Below, piece by piece: positions 6,745-14,903 of a DNA stretch of 64,000 nt (positions within the stretch are counted from its first letter, which is position 1; every line of letters starts with the position of its first letter). The notes beneath the pieces were generated by a model, which saw only the letters and a program-made list of their open reading frames with translations, was not told where the DNA came from and did no database searches. Position numbers and translations under genes: made by a program. Origin of the DNA: an uncultured Myxococcales bacterium (GTDB lineage Bacteria; Myxococcota_A; UBA9042); the NCBI GenBank assembly GCA_903842345.1, contig CAIMLR010000020.1, positions 1 through 64,000 of the forward strand, written 5' to 3'.

Positions 6745-8753
6745 AACGAATCCAACTGAGTTCCTTGATCCTCGTCTGCTTGTGGGTGTCGGCTTGCGGC
6801 AAACAAGTGGTTGAATTTCCCCTTTCCGGTGCGGAAGCTGATGTGACCGATAGCGACCTCGCCGTTGGCGATTCCGCCGACGCGAGCGACAGTGCCGCCG
6901 ATAGCGGCGACGCGGACGTGGGCGAAGATGCCCTGGACGGCGCGGACAGTGCCCCGGACGCGGCTGATGTGGCGGATGCCAATGACATCGGACCGGACTC
7001 GGCTGATGTGGCGGATACCCATGACACCGCGCCGGATGTGGCTGATGTGGCGGATGCCAATGACATCGGACCGGACTCGGCTGATGGGGCGGACGTCGCG
7101 CCAGACGCGCAGCCGGATAGCGCTGACACGGCAGACGTGACGCCGGATGTGCCGGATGCCACGCCGGACGTTGCCCAGGCGCCGACGGTCATGCTGACCA
7201 ACCCGGCGGATCTGGCCACGGACGTGACCCTCGGCGTGCAGCTGACGGCCAAGTTCAGTGAGTCGATGGCCCAGAACAGCGTGACGGAGCTGACGTTCAC
7301 GCTCATGCAGGATGCCACGCCGGTGACGGGCGTCGTGACCTACGACGACCTGACCCACATCGCGACGTTCGTCCCGGTTGAGCCGCTGCTGTTGAACCTG
7401 CCGTATCAGGCGACGATTACGACGGGCGCGAAGTCCGCGCTGGGTGTGGCGATGCTCGCGAACTTTGCGTGGAGCTTCAAAACCGGCGATGCAACGCTGT
7501 TGAAAGTGACGGCGACCAACCCGGCGGACCTCGCGAAGGACGTGACCGTGGCGGTGCAATTGACCGCGACGTTCAACAAGGCGATGCAGCCGGGCAGCAT
7601 CAACGACCTGACGTTCACGCTCATGCAGGACGCGACGCCGGTCACGGGCCTGGTGACCTACGACGACCTGACCCACACGGCGACCTTCCTGCCGCTGCAG
7701 CCGCTGAGCCTTGACCTGGCGTACCAGGCGACGATCACCACCGGCGCGACGGATTCCGGTGGCAAGCCCTTGCTGGCGAACTATGGCTGGACGTTCAAGA
7801 CGGGCGATGCGACGCCGGCGATGGTGCTCTCGACCACGCCGACCGACACCGCGCAGAATGTGGCGATTACCACCCACTTGACCGCGCTGTTCAACAAGGC
7901 GATGGACGGCACGACGATCAATGACCAGACGTTCATCCTGATGCAGGGGACGACGCAAATTTTTGGCCAGGTCAGCTACGACCTGCTGACGAAGACCGCG
8001 ACGTTCGTGCCCAACAATCCGCTCGCCCTCGATCTGGCGTTCCAGGCGACCATCACGACGGGCGCGCTGGATTCGGGCGGCAAACCGCTGAGCGCGGGCT
8101 ACGGCTGGACGTTCCAGACGTCGGCTTGTGGCCAGAATATCGTCGCGTTGTCGTCGGCGGGCAACTTCGCGGTGCTCGGTGGTTCCACGGTCACCAACAC
8201 GGGACCGACAAGCGTGACCGGTGACTTGGGCGTCTTCTCCGGCACGGCGGTCACGGGCTTCCCGCCGGGCGGCATTATCGGCGCGATTCACGCGGGCGAT
8301 ACCACCGCGCAATTGGCGATGGCCAACCTGACGGTCGCCTACAATGACGCGGCCGGCCGCTCGCTGTGCGCAGTGACCGTGGACGGCAATCTGGGTGGCC
8401 AAACGCTGTACCCAGGCCTGTACAAGTCCACCTCGTCGCTGGAAGTTTCCTCCGGCGACCTGACGCTTGACGCGCAGGGCGACAGTTCCGCGGTGTTCAT
8501 TTTCCAGATGGCGTCCACGCTGACCACGACGGACGGCCGGCAGGTCTTCCTCACCGGCGGCGCGAAGGCGACCAACGTGTTCTGGCAGGTGGGCAGTTCG
8601 GCGACGATCGGCACCACGTCGGCCTTCTTCGGCACCATCATGGCGGATCAGTCCATCACGATGAAGACCGGCGCAACGCTGACGGGTCGGCTCCTGGCGC
8701 GCATTGGCGCCGTGACCTTGGACAGCAACACGATCGTGCTGCCGCCGCTGTAG
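6741..8753 (+). CDS. lipoprotein with three Ig-like repeats and ice-binding-like (DUF3494) domain
   Basis: A 670-residue lipoprotein (lipobox VSAC, Cys about 15). Residues 30-145 are an extremely Asp/Ala-rich linker built of short repeats such as DVADAND. Three repeats of about 100 residues follow (about 147-250, 251-355, 357-458). Each starts with a TxPxDxAxxV motif and contains MQDATPVTG or a variant, and WxFKTGDA; they resemble SbsA/Big_5 bacterial Ig-like domains. Residues 460-670 match the DUF3494 ice-binding-like fold (NFAVLGGSTVTNTGPTSVTG, then VFIFQMASTL and ATLTGRLLA). Known members bind ice or act as surface adhesins; which applies here is not visible. It is coupled by ATGA overlap to the OmpA-family gene. 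Confidence 0.8.
   Translation: MKRIQLSSLILVCLWVSACGKQVVEFPLSGAEADVTDSDLAVGDSADASDSAADSGDADVGEDALDGADSAPDAADVADANDIGPDSADVADTHDTAPDVADVADANDIGPDSADGADVAPDAQPDSADTADVTPDVPDATPDVAQAPTVMLTNPADLATDVTLGVQLTAKFSESMAQNSVTELTFTLMQDATPVTGVVTYDDLTHIATFVPVEPLLLNLPYQATITTGAKSALGVAMLANFAWSFKTGDATLLKVTATNPADLAKDVTVAVQLTATFNKAMQPGSINDLTFTLMQDATPVTGLVTYDDLTHTATFLPLQPLSLDLAYQATITTGATDSGGKPLLANYGWTFKTGDATPAMVLSTTPTDTAQNVAITTHLTALFNKAMDGTTINDQTFILMQGTTQIFGQVSYDLLTKTATFVPNNPLALDLAFQATITTGALDSGGKPLSAGYGWTFQTSACGQNIVALSSAGNFAVLGGSTVTNTGPTSVTGDLGVFSGTAVTGFPPGGIIGAIHAGDTTAQLAMANLTVAYNDAAGRSLCAVTVDGNLGGQTLYPGLYKSTSSLEVSSGDLTLDAQGDSSAVFIFQMASTLTTTDGRQVFLTGGAKATNVFWQVGSSATIGTTSAFFGTIMADQSITMKTGATLTGRLLARIGAVTLDSNTIVLPPL
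6962..7086 (+). repeat. 47-bp direct repeat in Asp-rich linker
   Basis: A 47-base sequence starting GGCTGATGTGGCGGATGC occurs at 6962-7008 and again at 7040-7086. The two copies are nearly identical, with one T-to-G change near the end. The 78-base period preserves the frame (26 codons) and encodes the repeated DVADANDIGPDSAD unit. This looks like a recent in-frame duplication lengthening the linker. Confidence 0.85.
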
Positions 8754-8906
8754 TGCTTCGGCCAAAAGTGGCCATGCGTCGATGACGCGCTGCGCGCCAA
8801 TCAACTGCCCGACCCGGTGAGGGGGAAGGCGGTTGGTTGGCGCTGCAGTTTTTGGATCTCGCTTGCTAACTATGCAAAAATAAAAGTGATTATCTCGATT
8901 CTGCGG

Positions 8907-8934
8907 TTGACTGAGCGCGGCCGCGACTTACCTT
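8907..8934 (+). promoter_or_regulatory. sigma-70-like promoter candidate
   Basis: TTGACT (8907-8912), a 16-base spacer and TACCTT (8929-8934), directly after an AT-rich patch. If used, transcription would start near 8941, more than 700 bases before the kinase start. Confidence 0.4.
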
Positions 8935-9085
8935 GAATACGTGGTGGCAGAGGCTCCATTTCATCGGCTCACATTCTTGTGGGTGCAGCATCGGGTCTCA
9001 GGAGTCCGGGGAATGGCCCGGCGTTGAGCAGTGCCGCTGACAACCGCGGTGGCTGATTTTGGCGTTGACTGGTCTCGATGTCCTC

Positions 9086-9119
9086 CGGGCTGGGCAATTC
9101 ACACGAATTGCCCGGCCCG
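9086..9119. repeat. 15-bp stem-loop with ACAC tetraloop
   Basis: CGGGCTGGGCAATTC (9086-9100) and GAATTGCCCGGCCCG (9105-9119) pair over all 15 positions with one G-U wobble, around a four-base loop. There is no U-tract on either side, so it is not a standard intrinsic terminator. It is the most stable structure I see in the non-coding parts of the window. Confidence 0.75.
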
Positions 9120-9672
9120 CAGGCGATTGGCGGAAGGTGTGTGATGACCAGCGGCGCGCAAATGCGGAAAATGGAGCGCGTAACGGCGGCGCGCCCGCGG
9201 GCGGTCCGCGTCCAACAGTCGGTGACGACGCGCGCGGCGTCGGGGAGCAGTGAAATGCGGCCCACGATGCGGGCGATCTTGCGCGAGGACCTCGGACCGG
9301 CGCTCCGCGACGACGCCACCGCGGAGTACCTCCACGACTTGTGGCGGGACAACGACGCTGTTCGCCTCGCCGCGGGAAAGCCGGCGACCGCCCGCTTGGC
9401 GGAGGCGCCCCATGTTCGCTGAGTGGCAAATCGACCTTCCGAACCCAAGGCTTCCCCTGGACCGTCGCCTTCGCCGTCGGTGGCTCGGGACGCATCGTCG
9501 CAACGCGTCACCGTTCTTCCCGTTCCCGAGAAACAGCTTGACTGCCCATGGGATCGCGCGCCCACTTGTCGCCGTGGTCCCGGCAGGGCTGCGCCTCCGC
9601 CGTGTGCCGAAATCTCCCGCGCACCGGCCCCTCAGCTCTTGGCTCGCCTTGCCCGCTTGTCGCAACGCCGCT

Positions 9673-11490
9673 ATGCGGAGGTCTGCTATTCCGGGAAAAC
9701 CACTCACCCCTAAGGGGATCGGCGTCGATGCGGGCACTCTCGACGGGGCGACCGAGGTCGAGCGCAAAGAGAACCTGCTCAAGACGGGCGCGCTGCAGAA
9801 CGCGATTCTCCACAGCGCCAACTTCTCCAGCATCGCAACGGACGAAAAGGGCGTCATCCAGATCTTCAACGTCGGCGCAGAGCGGATGCTCGGCTATGCC
9901 GCCGCGGACGTCGTCGACAAGATCACGCCTGCGGACATCTCCGACTCCCAGGAGCTCATTACCCGCGCCGAAGCGCTGAGCCTGGAGCTTGGCACCACGA
10001 TCACGCCCGGCTTCCAGGCGCTCGTGTTCAAGGCGTCGCGCGGCATTGAGGACATCTACGAGCTGACCTACATCCGCAAGGACGGCAGCCGCTTTCCTGC
10101 GGTCGTGTCGGTGACGGCGCTGCGCGATGGCTTGGGCGCCATCATCGGCTACCTGCTCATCGGAACGGACAACACCGCGCGCAAACAAATCGAGGCGGAA
10201 CGCCGTAGCCTCGACGAACGGCTGCGCGATTCGCTCCTGGCGCTGCAGGAAAAGAACGTCGAGTTGGGGCGGGCCAAGGGTGCCGCTGACAAGGCCAACC
10301 TCGCGAAGTCGGATTTCCTCTCCAGCATGAGCCACGAGCTGCGCAGTCCGCTGAACGCGATTCTCGGCTTCGCGCAGCTCATGGACTCCGATTCGCCGCC
10401 GCCGTCGGCCGCTGCCCGCGCGAGCATCGACCAGATCCTGCACGCGGGCTGGTACCTCCTCAAGCTCATCAACGAGATTCTCGACCTCGCCGTCATCGAA
10501 TCCGGGCGCATTTCGCTCTCGCCCGAGCCGGTGTCGCTCGCTGCGGTCCTGCATGAATGCCAGACGATGATCGAGCCCCAGGCGATTCGGCGCGGCATCA
10601 CGATGACGTTTCCGGATTTCATCGCGCCCGTCTTCGTGCACGTGGACAGGACGCGGCTCAAACAGGTCATCATCAACCTGCTCTCCAACGCGATCAAGTA
10701 CAACGTGACCGATGGCGAGGTCGACGTGGCGTACGACATGACGGCCACAGGCGGCGTGCGGATTCGCGTCACGGACACCGGCGCGGGCTTGCCGGGCGAG
10801 AAAGTCGCCCAGCTCTTCCAGTCGTTCAACCGTCTGGGGCAGGAGCACGGCACGGAAGAGGGAACCGGCATCGGCCTCATGGTGTCCAAGCAGCTCGTCG
10901 AGTTGATGGGCGGCACGATCGGCGTGTCGAGCACCGTCGGCGTCGGCAGCGTCTTCTGGGTCGAGTTTGCAGAGTGCCTCGAGCCGCACCTGCTGATGCG
11001 CGAAGACTTGCCGGAAGCGGCCATGCCGTTGGAGTCCACGGAGAGCATGCGCGTGCACACGCTGCTCTACGTCGAGGACAATCCGGCCAACCTGAAGCTC
11101 GTCGAGCAGCTCATCGCGCGGCGATCCGACATGAAGCTGCTGACGGCAATTGAAGCGATGCGCGGGATTGAGCTGGCGCGCTCGGCGCGACCGGAAGTCA
11201 TCCTGATGGACATCAACCTGCCCGGCATCAGCGGGATGGAAGCGCTGCGGATTCTGCGCGACGACCCGGCGACCCGTCACATCCCCGTCGTGGCATTGAG
11301 CGCCAACGCGCTGCCGCGCGACGTGGAGCGCGGGCTCGAAGCGGGCTTCTTCCGCTACCTGACCAAGCCGATTCGTGTGCCTGAATTCATGAGCACGCTG
11401 ACCGACGCCCTTGAGTTCGCCGCGGAGATGGCCCGCCAGTCGCGCGCTGCGGGCGACAGCGGCACGCAAAAAATACCAGAGAGGACTTGA
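9673..11490 (+). CDS. hybrid sensor histidine kinase (PAS-HisKA-HATPase-REC)
   Basis: About 605 residues. A PAS domain covers about 35-165 (FSSIATDEKGVIQIFNVGAERMLGY segment), then a short coiled coil, HisKA with SHELRSPLNA (His 221), HATPase_c (NLLSNAIKYN, DTGAGLPGE, GTGIGLMVSKQL), and a C-terminal receiver (YVEDNPANLK, phospho-acceptor Asp 513 in LMDINLPG, then TKPI). No membrane segments are visible, so it is probably cytoplasmic. The start is uncertain: the ATG at 9673 has no good ribosome site, while an in-frame ATG at 9412 follows GGAGG but adds an Arg/Pro-rich stretch that looks non-coding. It overlaps the next response regulator by one base (TGATG), so the two proteins are likely one signalling pair. 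Confidence 0.85.
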   Translation: MRRSAIPGKPLTPKGIGVDAGTLDGATEVERKENLLKTGALQNAILHSANFSSIATDEKGVIQIFNVGAERMLGYAAADVVDKITPADISDSQELITRAEALSLELGTTITPGFQALVFKASRGIEDIYELTYIRKDGSRFPAVVSVTALRDGLGAIIGYLLIGTDNTARKQIEAERRSLDERLRDSLLALQEKNVELGRAKGAADKANLAKSDFLSSMSHELRSPLNAILGFAQLMDSDSPPPSAAARASIDQILHAGWYLLKLINEILDLAVIESGRISLSPEPVSLAAVLHECQTMIEPQAIRRGITMTFPDFIAPVFVHVDRTRLKQVIINLLSNAIKYNVTDGEVDVAYDMTATGGVRIRVTDTGAGLPGEKVAQLFQSFNRLGQEHGTEEGTGIGLMVSKQLVELMGGTIGVSSTVGVGSVFWVEFAECLEPHLLMREDLPEAAMPLESTESMRVHTLLYVEDNPANLKLVEQLIARRSDMKLLTAIEAMRGIELARSARPEVILMDINLPGISGMEALRILRDDPATRHIPVVALSANALPRDVERGLEAGFFRYLTKPIRVPEFMSTLTDALEFAAEMARQSRAAGDSGTQKIPERT

Positions 11491-12608
11491 TGATAACTGC
11501 AACTGAAATCCACGCCGCCCGTATCCTGATCGTCGACGACCGCGAGGCCAACATCGCGCTGCTGGAGGGAATCCTCTACCGGGACGGCTACACTGCCATC
11601 GACCGCACGCTCGATCCCCGCGAAGTCTGCGAGTTGCACGCGCAGAATCGCTACGACCTGATCCTGCTCGACCTGCACATGCCGGCGATGGACGGTTTTG
11701 AGGTGATGGCCGGCTTGAAGGCGCTTGGCACGGATCCGTGGCTGCCCGTGCTCGTGATTACGGCCCAGCCCGGGCACCTGCTGCGGGCGCTGCAGTCGGG
11801 CGCGCGCGACTTTATCAGCAAGCCGTTCGACTTGGCAGAAGTGCTGATGCGCGTGCACAACCTGTTGGAAATTGGCTTGTTGCACAAGGAGTTGCTCAGA
11901 TACACCAAGAAGCTGGAGCTCCGCAACGCATTCATCTGCGAGACCGTCGGTCGCCACCTCTCGGAGGAGGCCATGGAAGCGCTGATGGCCGTGCCGGATC
12001 TGCTGGAGCTCAGCGGGCAGACCAACCGCGTCACGATGATGACGGCCGACCTGCGCGGCTTCACGCTTGCAGCCAGCGGCGTGGCGCCGGAAAAAGTGAC
12101 TGCGGCGGTCAACGCGTACCAGGACAAGATGGTCGAGATTCTGCTGGACCATGGCGGGACGATCGACGGCTTCACAGCCGATGGCATTCTGGGGCTCTTT
12201 GGCGCGCTGGTGGCTCGGCCGGATGATGCCCACCGCGCGGTTGCGTGTTCCGTCGCCATGCAGCGCGCGATGGCTGCGGTCAATGTCCAAAATCACGAGC
12301 TGGGCGTGCCGCCGATGGCGATGGGCGTGGGGCTGCACAGCGGCGACGTCATCGTCAGCAATATCGGTTCGACGCAGCGCGCGAAGTACGGCGCGTTGGG
12401 AAGCGCGGTCAAGCTCACCGCGCGGGTTGGTTCCTGTAGCCTGGGCGGCCAAGTGTTGATTTCGCAATCGACGTTCGACGCCGTGCGCGACTACGTGGAC
12501 ATCGAGCCGTCATTCGCGCCCAGCGGGGAGAGGGTGCCGATGCCGTTCCCGATCTATTCGATCAGCGGCGTGACGGGACAGGCGGAGCAGGTCCTGCCGC
12601 GGATGTGA
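11490..12608 (+). CDS. response regulator with degenerate class III cyclase domain
   Basis: A 372-residue protein. The receiver domain (about 10-130) keeps VDDREAN, phospho-acceptor Asp 61 in LLDLHMP and SKPFD. A linker helix leads into a class III adenylate/guanylate cyclase-like domain (about 178-345). Both metal Asp positions survive (Asp 187 in MTADLRGFT, Asp 231 in FTADGI). The purine-selecting Lys of the usual GGTVDKF motif is Gly 227, the expected Asn of AVNLAAR is Lys 308 (AVKLTAR), and only Arg 312 of that motif remains. Cyclase activity is therefore doubtful; it may bind nucleotide or act as an output scaffold. The ATG shares a base with the kinase stop, with AGAGAGG upstream. Confidence 0.85.
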   Translation: MITATEIHAARILIVDDREANIALLEGILYRDGYTAIDRTLDPREVCELHAQNRYDLILLDLHMPAMDGFEVMAGLKALGTDPWLPVLVITAQPGHLLRALQSGARDFISKPFDLAEVLMRVHNLLEIGLLHKELLRYTKKLELRNAFICETVGRHLSEEAMEALMAVPDLLELSGQTNRVTMMTADLRGFTLAASGVAPEKVTAAVNAYQDKMVEILLDHGGTIDGFTADGILGLFGALVARPDDAHRAVACSVAMQRAMAAVNVQNHELGVPPMAMGVGLHSGDVIVSNIGSTQRAKYGALGSAVKLTARVGSCSLGGQVLISQSTFDAVRDYVDIEPSFAPSGERVPMPFPIYSISGVTGQAEQVLPRM

Positions 12609-12676
12609 GCGAGCTCCCGCCGCCCGCCGCCTGATTGGCGCCTGACGCGGTGGAAGCCCGCGGCCCGCGCATCCCG

Positions 12677-14332
12677 TCAGGGCGCGATCTTGCGCTTCAA
12701 TCCCGCGGCGATCGGCTGCGGCAGGCTGCCCATCGACTGCAGCACGTACGGCAGCGCCAGCAGCTTGAGGCCGCCCAGCGCGTTGGGAACAATCGCCTCG
12801 ATCAGATGCGGCCCCGGATTGGCGAACGCCTGCTCCAGCGCCGCCAGAAACTCGTCGCACGTCGTCGCGCGCGTCGCGGGCACGCCCATGCCCCGGCTCA
12901 TCGACACGAAGTCGAGGTTCGGGTTGCTGATGTCCAACTGGGACTTGGCTGCCGCACCGGCGCCGCCCGCGCCCACACGCTGCAACTCCACGTTCAGGAT
13001 CGCGTAGGAGCGGTTGCTGAACACCACGGTCACCACGTTCAGCCGCTCGCGCGCCATCGTCCACAGCGCCTGGATCGTGTACATCGCCGAGCCGTCGCCC
13101 ACCAGCGCCAGCACCGGACGGTCCGGACACGCGACCGCCGCGCCCACTGCGAGCGGTAGGCCCAAGCCAATCGCGCCGCCGGTCAGCGCCAGCAGATCGT
13201 GACGGGGCGCGCCCGCCGTACTCGTCGGCAGCATGACCCCGGACGTCTGCGCTTCGTCGACGATGATCGCGCGCTCCGGCAGCAAGTGGCCAATCGCCTT
13301 GCAGACTTTCTCCGCCGTCAGCTTGCCGCCCGGTCGACCCGGACGTTCCGCCGCTTGCAGCGCTGGCGTCGCATGCTCGGCACCGAGCCGCTGCACAAGG
13401 GCATCCAGCCCGCCTTGCACGTCCTGCGTGAAGCTCGCGAGCGTGTGCACCGTACAGCCATCCGGGACGAGGTAGCTCTTCTTGCCCGGGTACGCGAAAA
13501 ACGACACCGGCGCCTTGGCGTCCACGAGGATGAGGTGCTCGATGCCGGCCAACTGCACGGACGCCAGTTCAGCCAAATACGCGATGCGCTCGACATGCGG
13601 CAGGCCCGCGCCGCGCTCGATGCGGGTCGGAAAAACCTCCGCAAACAGCTGGGCGCCCGTCTGGGCGGCGATGCGCGCGGCCGCCAGCAACGCCGGTTCC
13701 CGCAGCGCCCGGCCACCCAGCAGGAACGCCGTCTTCCCCGGGCGTTTGAGCGCCTCGGCGATCGCGGCGATTGTCGCGTCGGTGGCGCGCTCCGGCTGCA
13801 GCGGCTGCGGCAACTGCCCGACGACGCCGCCCTCACTCCAGGAGACGTCCGCGGGCAGGATCAACGTCGCCACCTGTCCCGGCGGCCCCATCGACGTCGC
13901 GATGGCCTCGGCGGCATCCCGCCCCAAGTCCTCGGTCTTCTGCGTCGTTCGCACCCACGTCGACACGTTGCGCGCCGCCGTCTCAATGTCCGACTGCAGC
14001 TGGGCGTCGTATTGCACGTGGTAGGTCGCATGGTCGCCGACGATGTTCACCACCGGCACCTTGCCCTTGCGCGCGTTGTGAAGGTTGGCCAGGCCATTGC
14101 CCAGCCCGCAGCCGAGGTGCAGCAGCGTCGCCGCCGGCTTGCCCGCCATCCGCGCATAGCCGTCCGCGGCGCCCGTCGCGACGCCCTCAAACAGCGCCAG
14201 CACCGCCCGCATCTCCGGCACCGAGTCCAGCGCGGCGACGAAGTGCATCTCCGACGTGCCGGGATTTGTAAAGCAGACGTCGACGCCGGCATCAACCAGC
14301 GTGCGCAACAGGGTCTGAGCACCGTTCACCAT
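12677..14332 (-). CDS. thiamine pyrophosphate-dependent acetolactate synthase-like enzyme
   Basis: A 551-residue TPP enzyme with the usual three-domain order. The N-terminal pyrimidine-binding domain has NPGTSEMHF and the activating Glu in LFEGVATGAADGYARM. The central domain holds FLLGGRALREP. The C-terminal PP domain has the GDGSAMYTIQ motif (Asp 413) and NRSYAIL. It belongs to the acetolactate synthase/benzoylformate decarboxylase superfamily. No regulatory small subunit (ilvN/H) is nearby, so biosynthetic acetohydroxyacid synthase is unlikely, and a 2-oxoacid decarboxylase or carboligase role is more probable. The substrate is not predictable here. Convergent with the cyclase gene. Start ATG is preceded by GAGGTGAG. 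Confidence 0.85.
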   Translation of the reverse strand: MVNGAQTLLRTLVDAGVDVCFTNPGTSEMHFVAALDSVPEMRAVLALFEGVATGAADGYARMAGKPAATLLHLGCGLGNGLANLHNARKGKVPVVNIVGDHATYHVQYDAQLQSDIETAARNVSTWVRTTQKTEDLGRDAAEAIATSMGPPGQVATLILPADVSWSEGGVVGQLPQPLQPERATDATIAAIAEALKRPGKTAFLLGGRALREPALLAAARIAAQTGAQLFAEVFPTRIERGAGLPHVERIAYLAELASVQLAGIEHLILVDAKAPVSFFAYPGKKSYLVPDGCTVHTLASFTQDVQGGLDALVQRLGAEHATPALQAAERPGRPGGKLTAEKVCKAIGHLLPERAIIVDEAQTSGVMLPTSTAGAPRHDLLALTGGAIGLGLPLAVGAAVACPDRPVLALVGDGSAMYTIQALWTMARERLNVVTVVFSNRSYAILNVELQRVGAGGAGAAAKSQLDISNPNLDFVSMSRGMGVPATRATTCDEFLAALEQAFANPGPHLIEAIVPNALGGLKLLALPYVLQSMGSLPQPIAAGLKRKIAP

Positions 14333-14437
14333 GGCAATCTCACCTCACGCGTGCGCATCTGCCCCGCCGCGTGCGCGCCAGTGTGCCGCTTCCAGCGCCA
14401 TCGTCAAGCCCGGGAAATCGACGTCGTTTTGCCAAGT

Positions 14438-14872
14438 TCAGACCGGCGCGTCCGGGGCCTTGGCTTTCTTGGACCGCTTCGCCTTGCCTGCGCTGTTGAG
14501 CGCGACTGCTTGGAGAATGAGCGCTTTGAATGCGGACGCGTCGATGGTTTCGCCTGCGCGGATGTCGATCGCGCGGCGGACGTTGCCCTCGAGACTTGAG
14601 TTGAAGAGGTGGTCCGGATCCTGCAGCGCCGCGCCCTTGGCGAACGTGAGCTTCACCACCGCCTTGTAGGATTCGCCCGTGCACAGGATGCCATCGTGCG
14701 ACCAGACCGGCGTGCCCATCCACTTCCACTCCTCGACCGCGTCCGGGTCCGCCTCCAGAATCAGGTTGCGCATCCTGCTGAGCGTTTCCCCGCGCCAGTC
14801 GCCGAGTTCAGCGATGCGTTTCGCGATGAGCTCAGATGCCGACGGGCCCTGGCTCGCGTCCGTTGTCTTCAT
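14438..14872 (-). CDS. DUF1801 domain protein
   Basis: A 144-residue cytoplasmic protein. Its core (LRNLILEADPDAVEEWKWMG-like segment, then GILCTGESYKAVVKLTFAKGA and FNSSLEGNVRRAIDIRAGE) is characteristic of DUF1801 proteins, including the YdhG-like group. These adopt a small alpha/beta fold and have no firmly established role. The C-terminus is a Lys/Ala-rich tail (AKRSKKAKAP). The start is the ATG at 14872, preceded by GGAGG; an upstream in-frame ATG at 14959 is not supported. It follows the Cys-repeat lipoprotein gene by 31 bases and precedes the TPP enzyme by 105 bases on the same strand. Confidence 0.8.
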   Translation of the reverse strand: MKTTDASQGPSASELIAKRIAELGDWRGETLSRMRNLILEADPDAVEEWKWMGTPVWSHDGILCTGESYKAVVKLTFAKGAALQDPDHLFNSSLEGNVRRAIDIRAGETIDASAFKALILQAVALNSAGKAKRSKKAKAPDAPV

Positions 14873-14903
14873 GTTCGCCTCCTCACAATCCCGCCGATGG
14901 GGC

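Larger units (their letters stand above)
8754..9672. other. long non-coding stretch with promoter-like site and strong hairpin
   Basis: About 0.9 kb lies between the ice-binding-like lipoprotein and the histidine kinase. The frames here are Arg/Ser/Pro-rich in every reading and show no family. It includes an AT-rich patch (8868-8900), a promoter candidate (8907-8934) and a 15-bp stem-loop (9086-9119). The kinase frame is open back to 9250, so part of the right side could be an unrecognised N-terminus. A small RNA or a long leader is possible. Confidence 0.5.

Noticed and set aside
6642-8804. Long open frame on the minus strand (about 720 codons) opposite the ice-binding-like lipoprotein
   Set aside because: The encoded sequence is Arg/His/Gln-rich without domains, and the plus-strand gene has a signal, repeats and a known fold. 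Such antisense frames are common at this GC content.
8969-9565. Minus-strand frame of about 198 codons in the gene-free stretch before the histidine kinase
   Set aside because: Ser/Arg/Pro-rich with no recognisable segment, no ribosome site and no hydrophobic or secondary-structure pattern typical of real proteins in this window.
9250-9672. N-terminal extension of the histidine kinase, including an ATG at 9412 with GGAGG upstream
   Set aside because: The added residues are Arg/Pro/Ser-rich and lack any sensor domain. The PAS domain starts well after 9673. I kept the alternative in the feature note.
12677-14332. Calling the TPP enzyme a biosynthetic acetohydroxyacid synthase (ilvB)
   Set aside because: No small regulatory subunit and no branched-chain amino-acid genes are nearby; only superfamily membership is safe.
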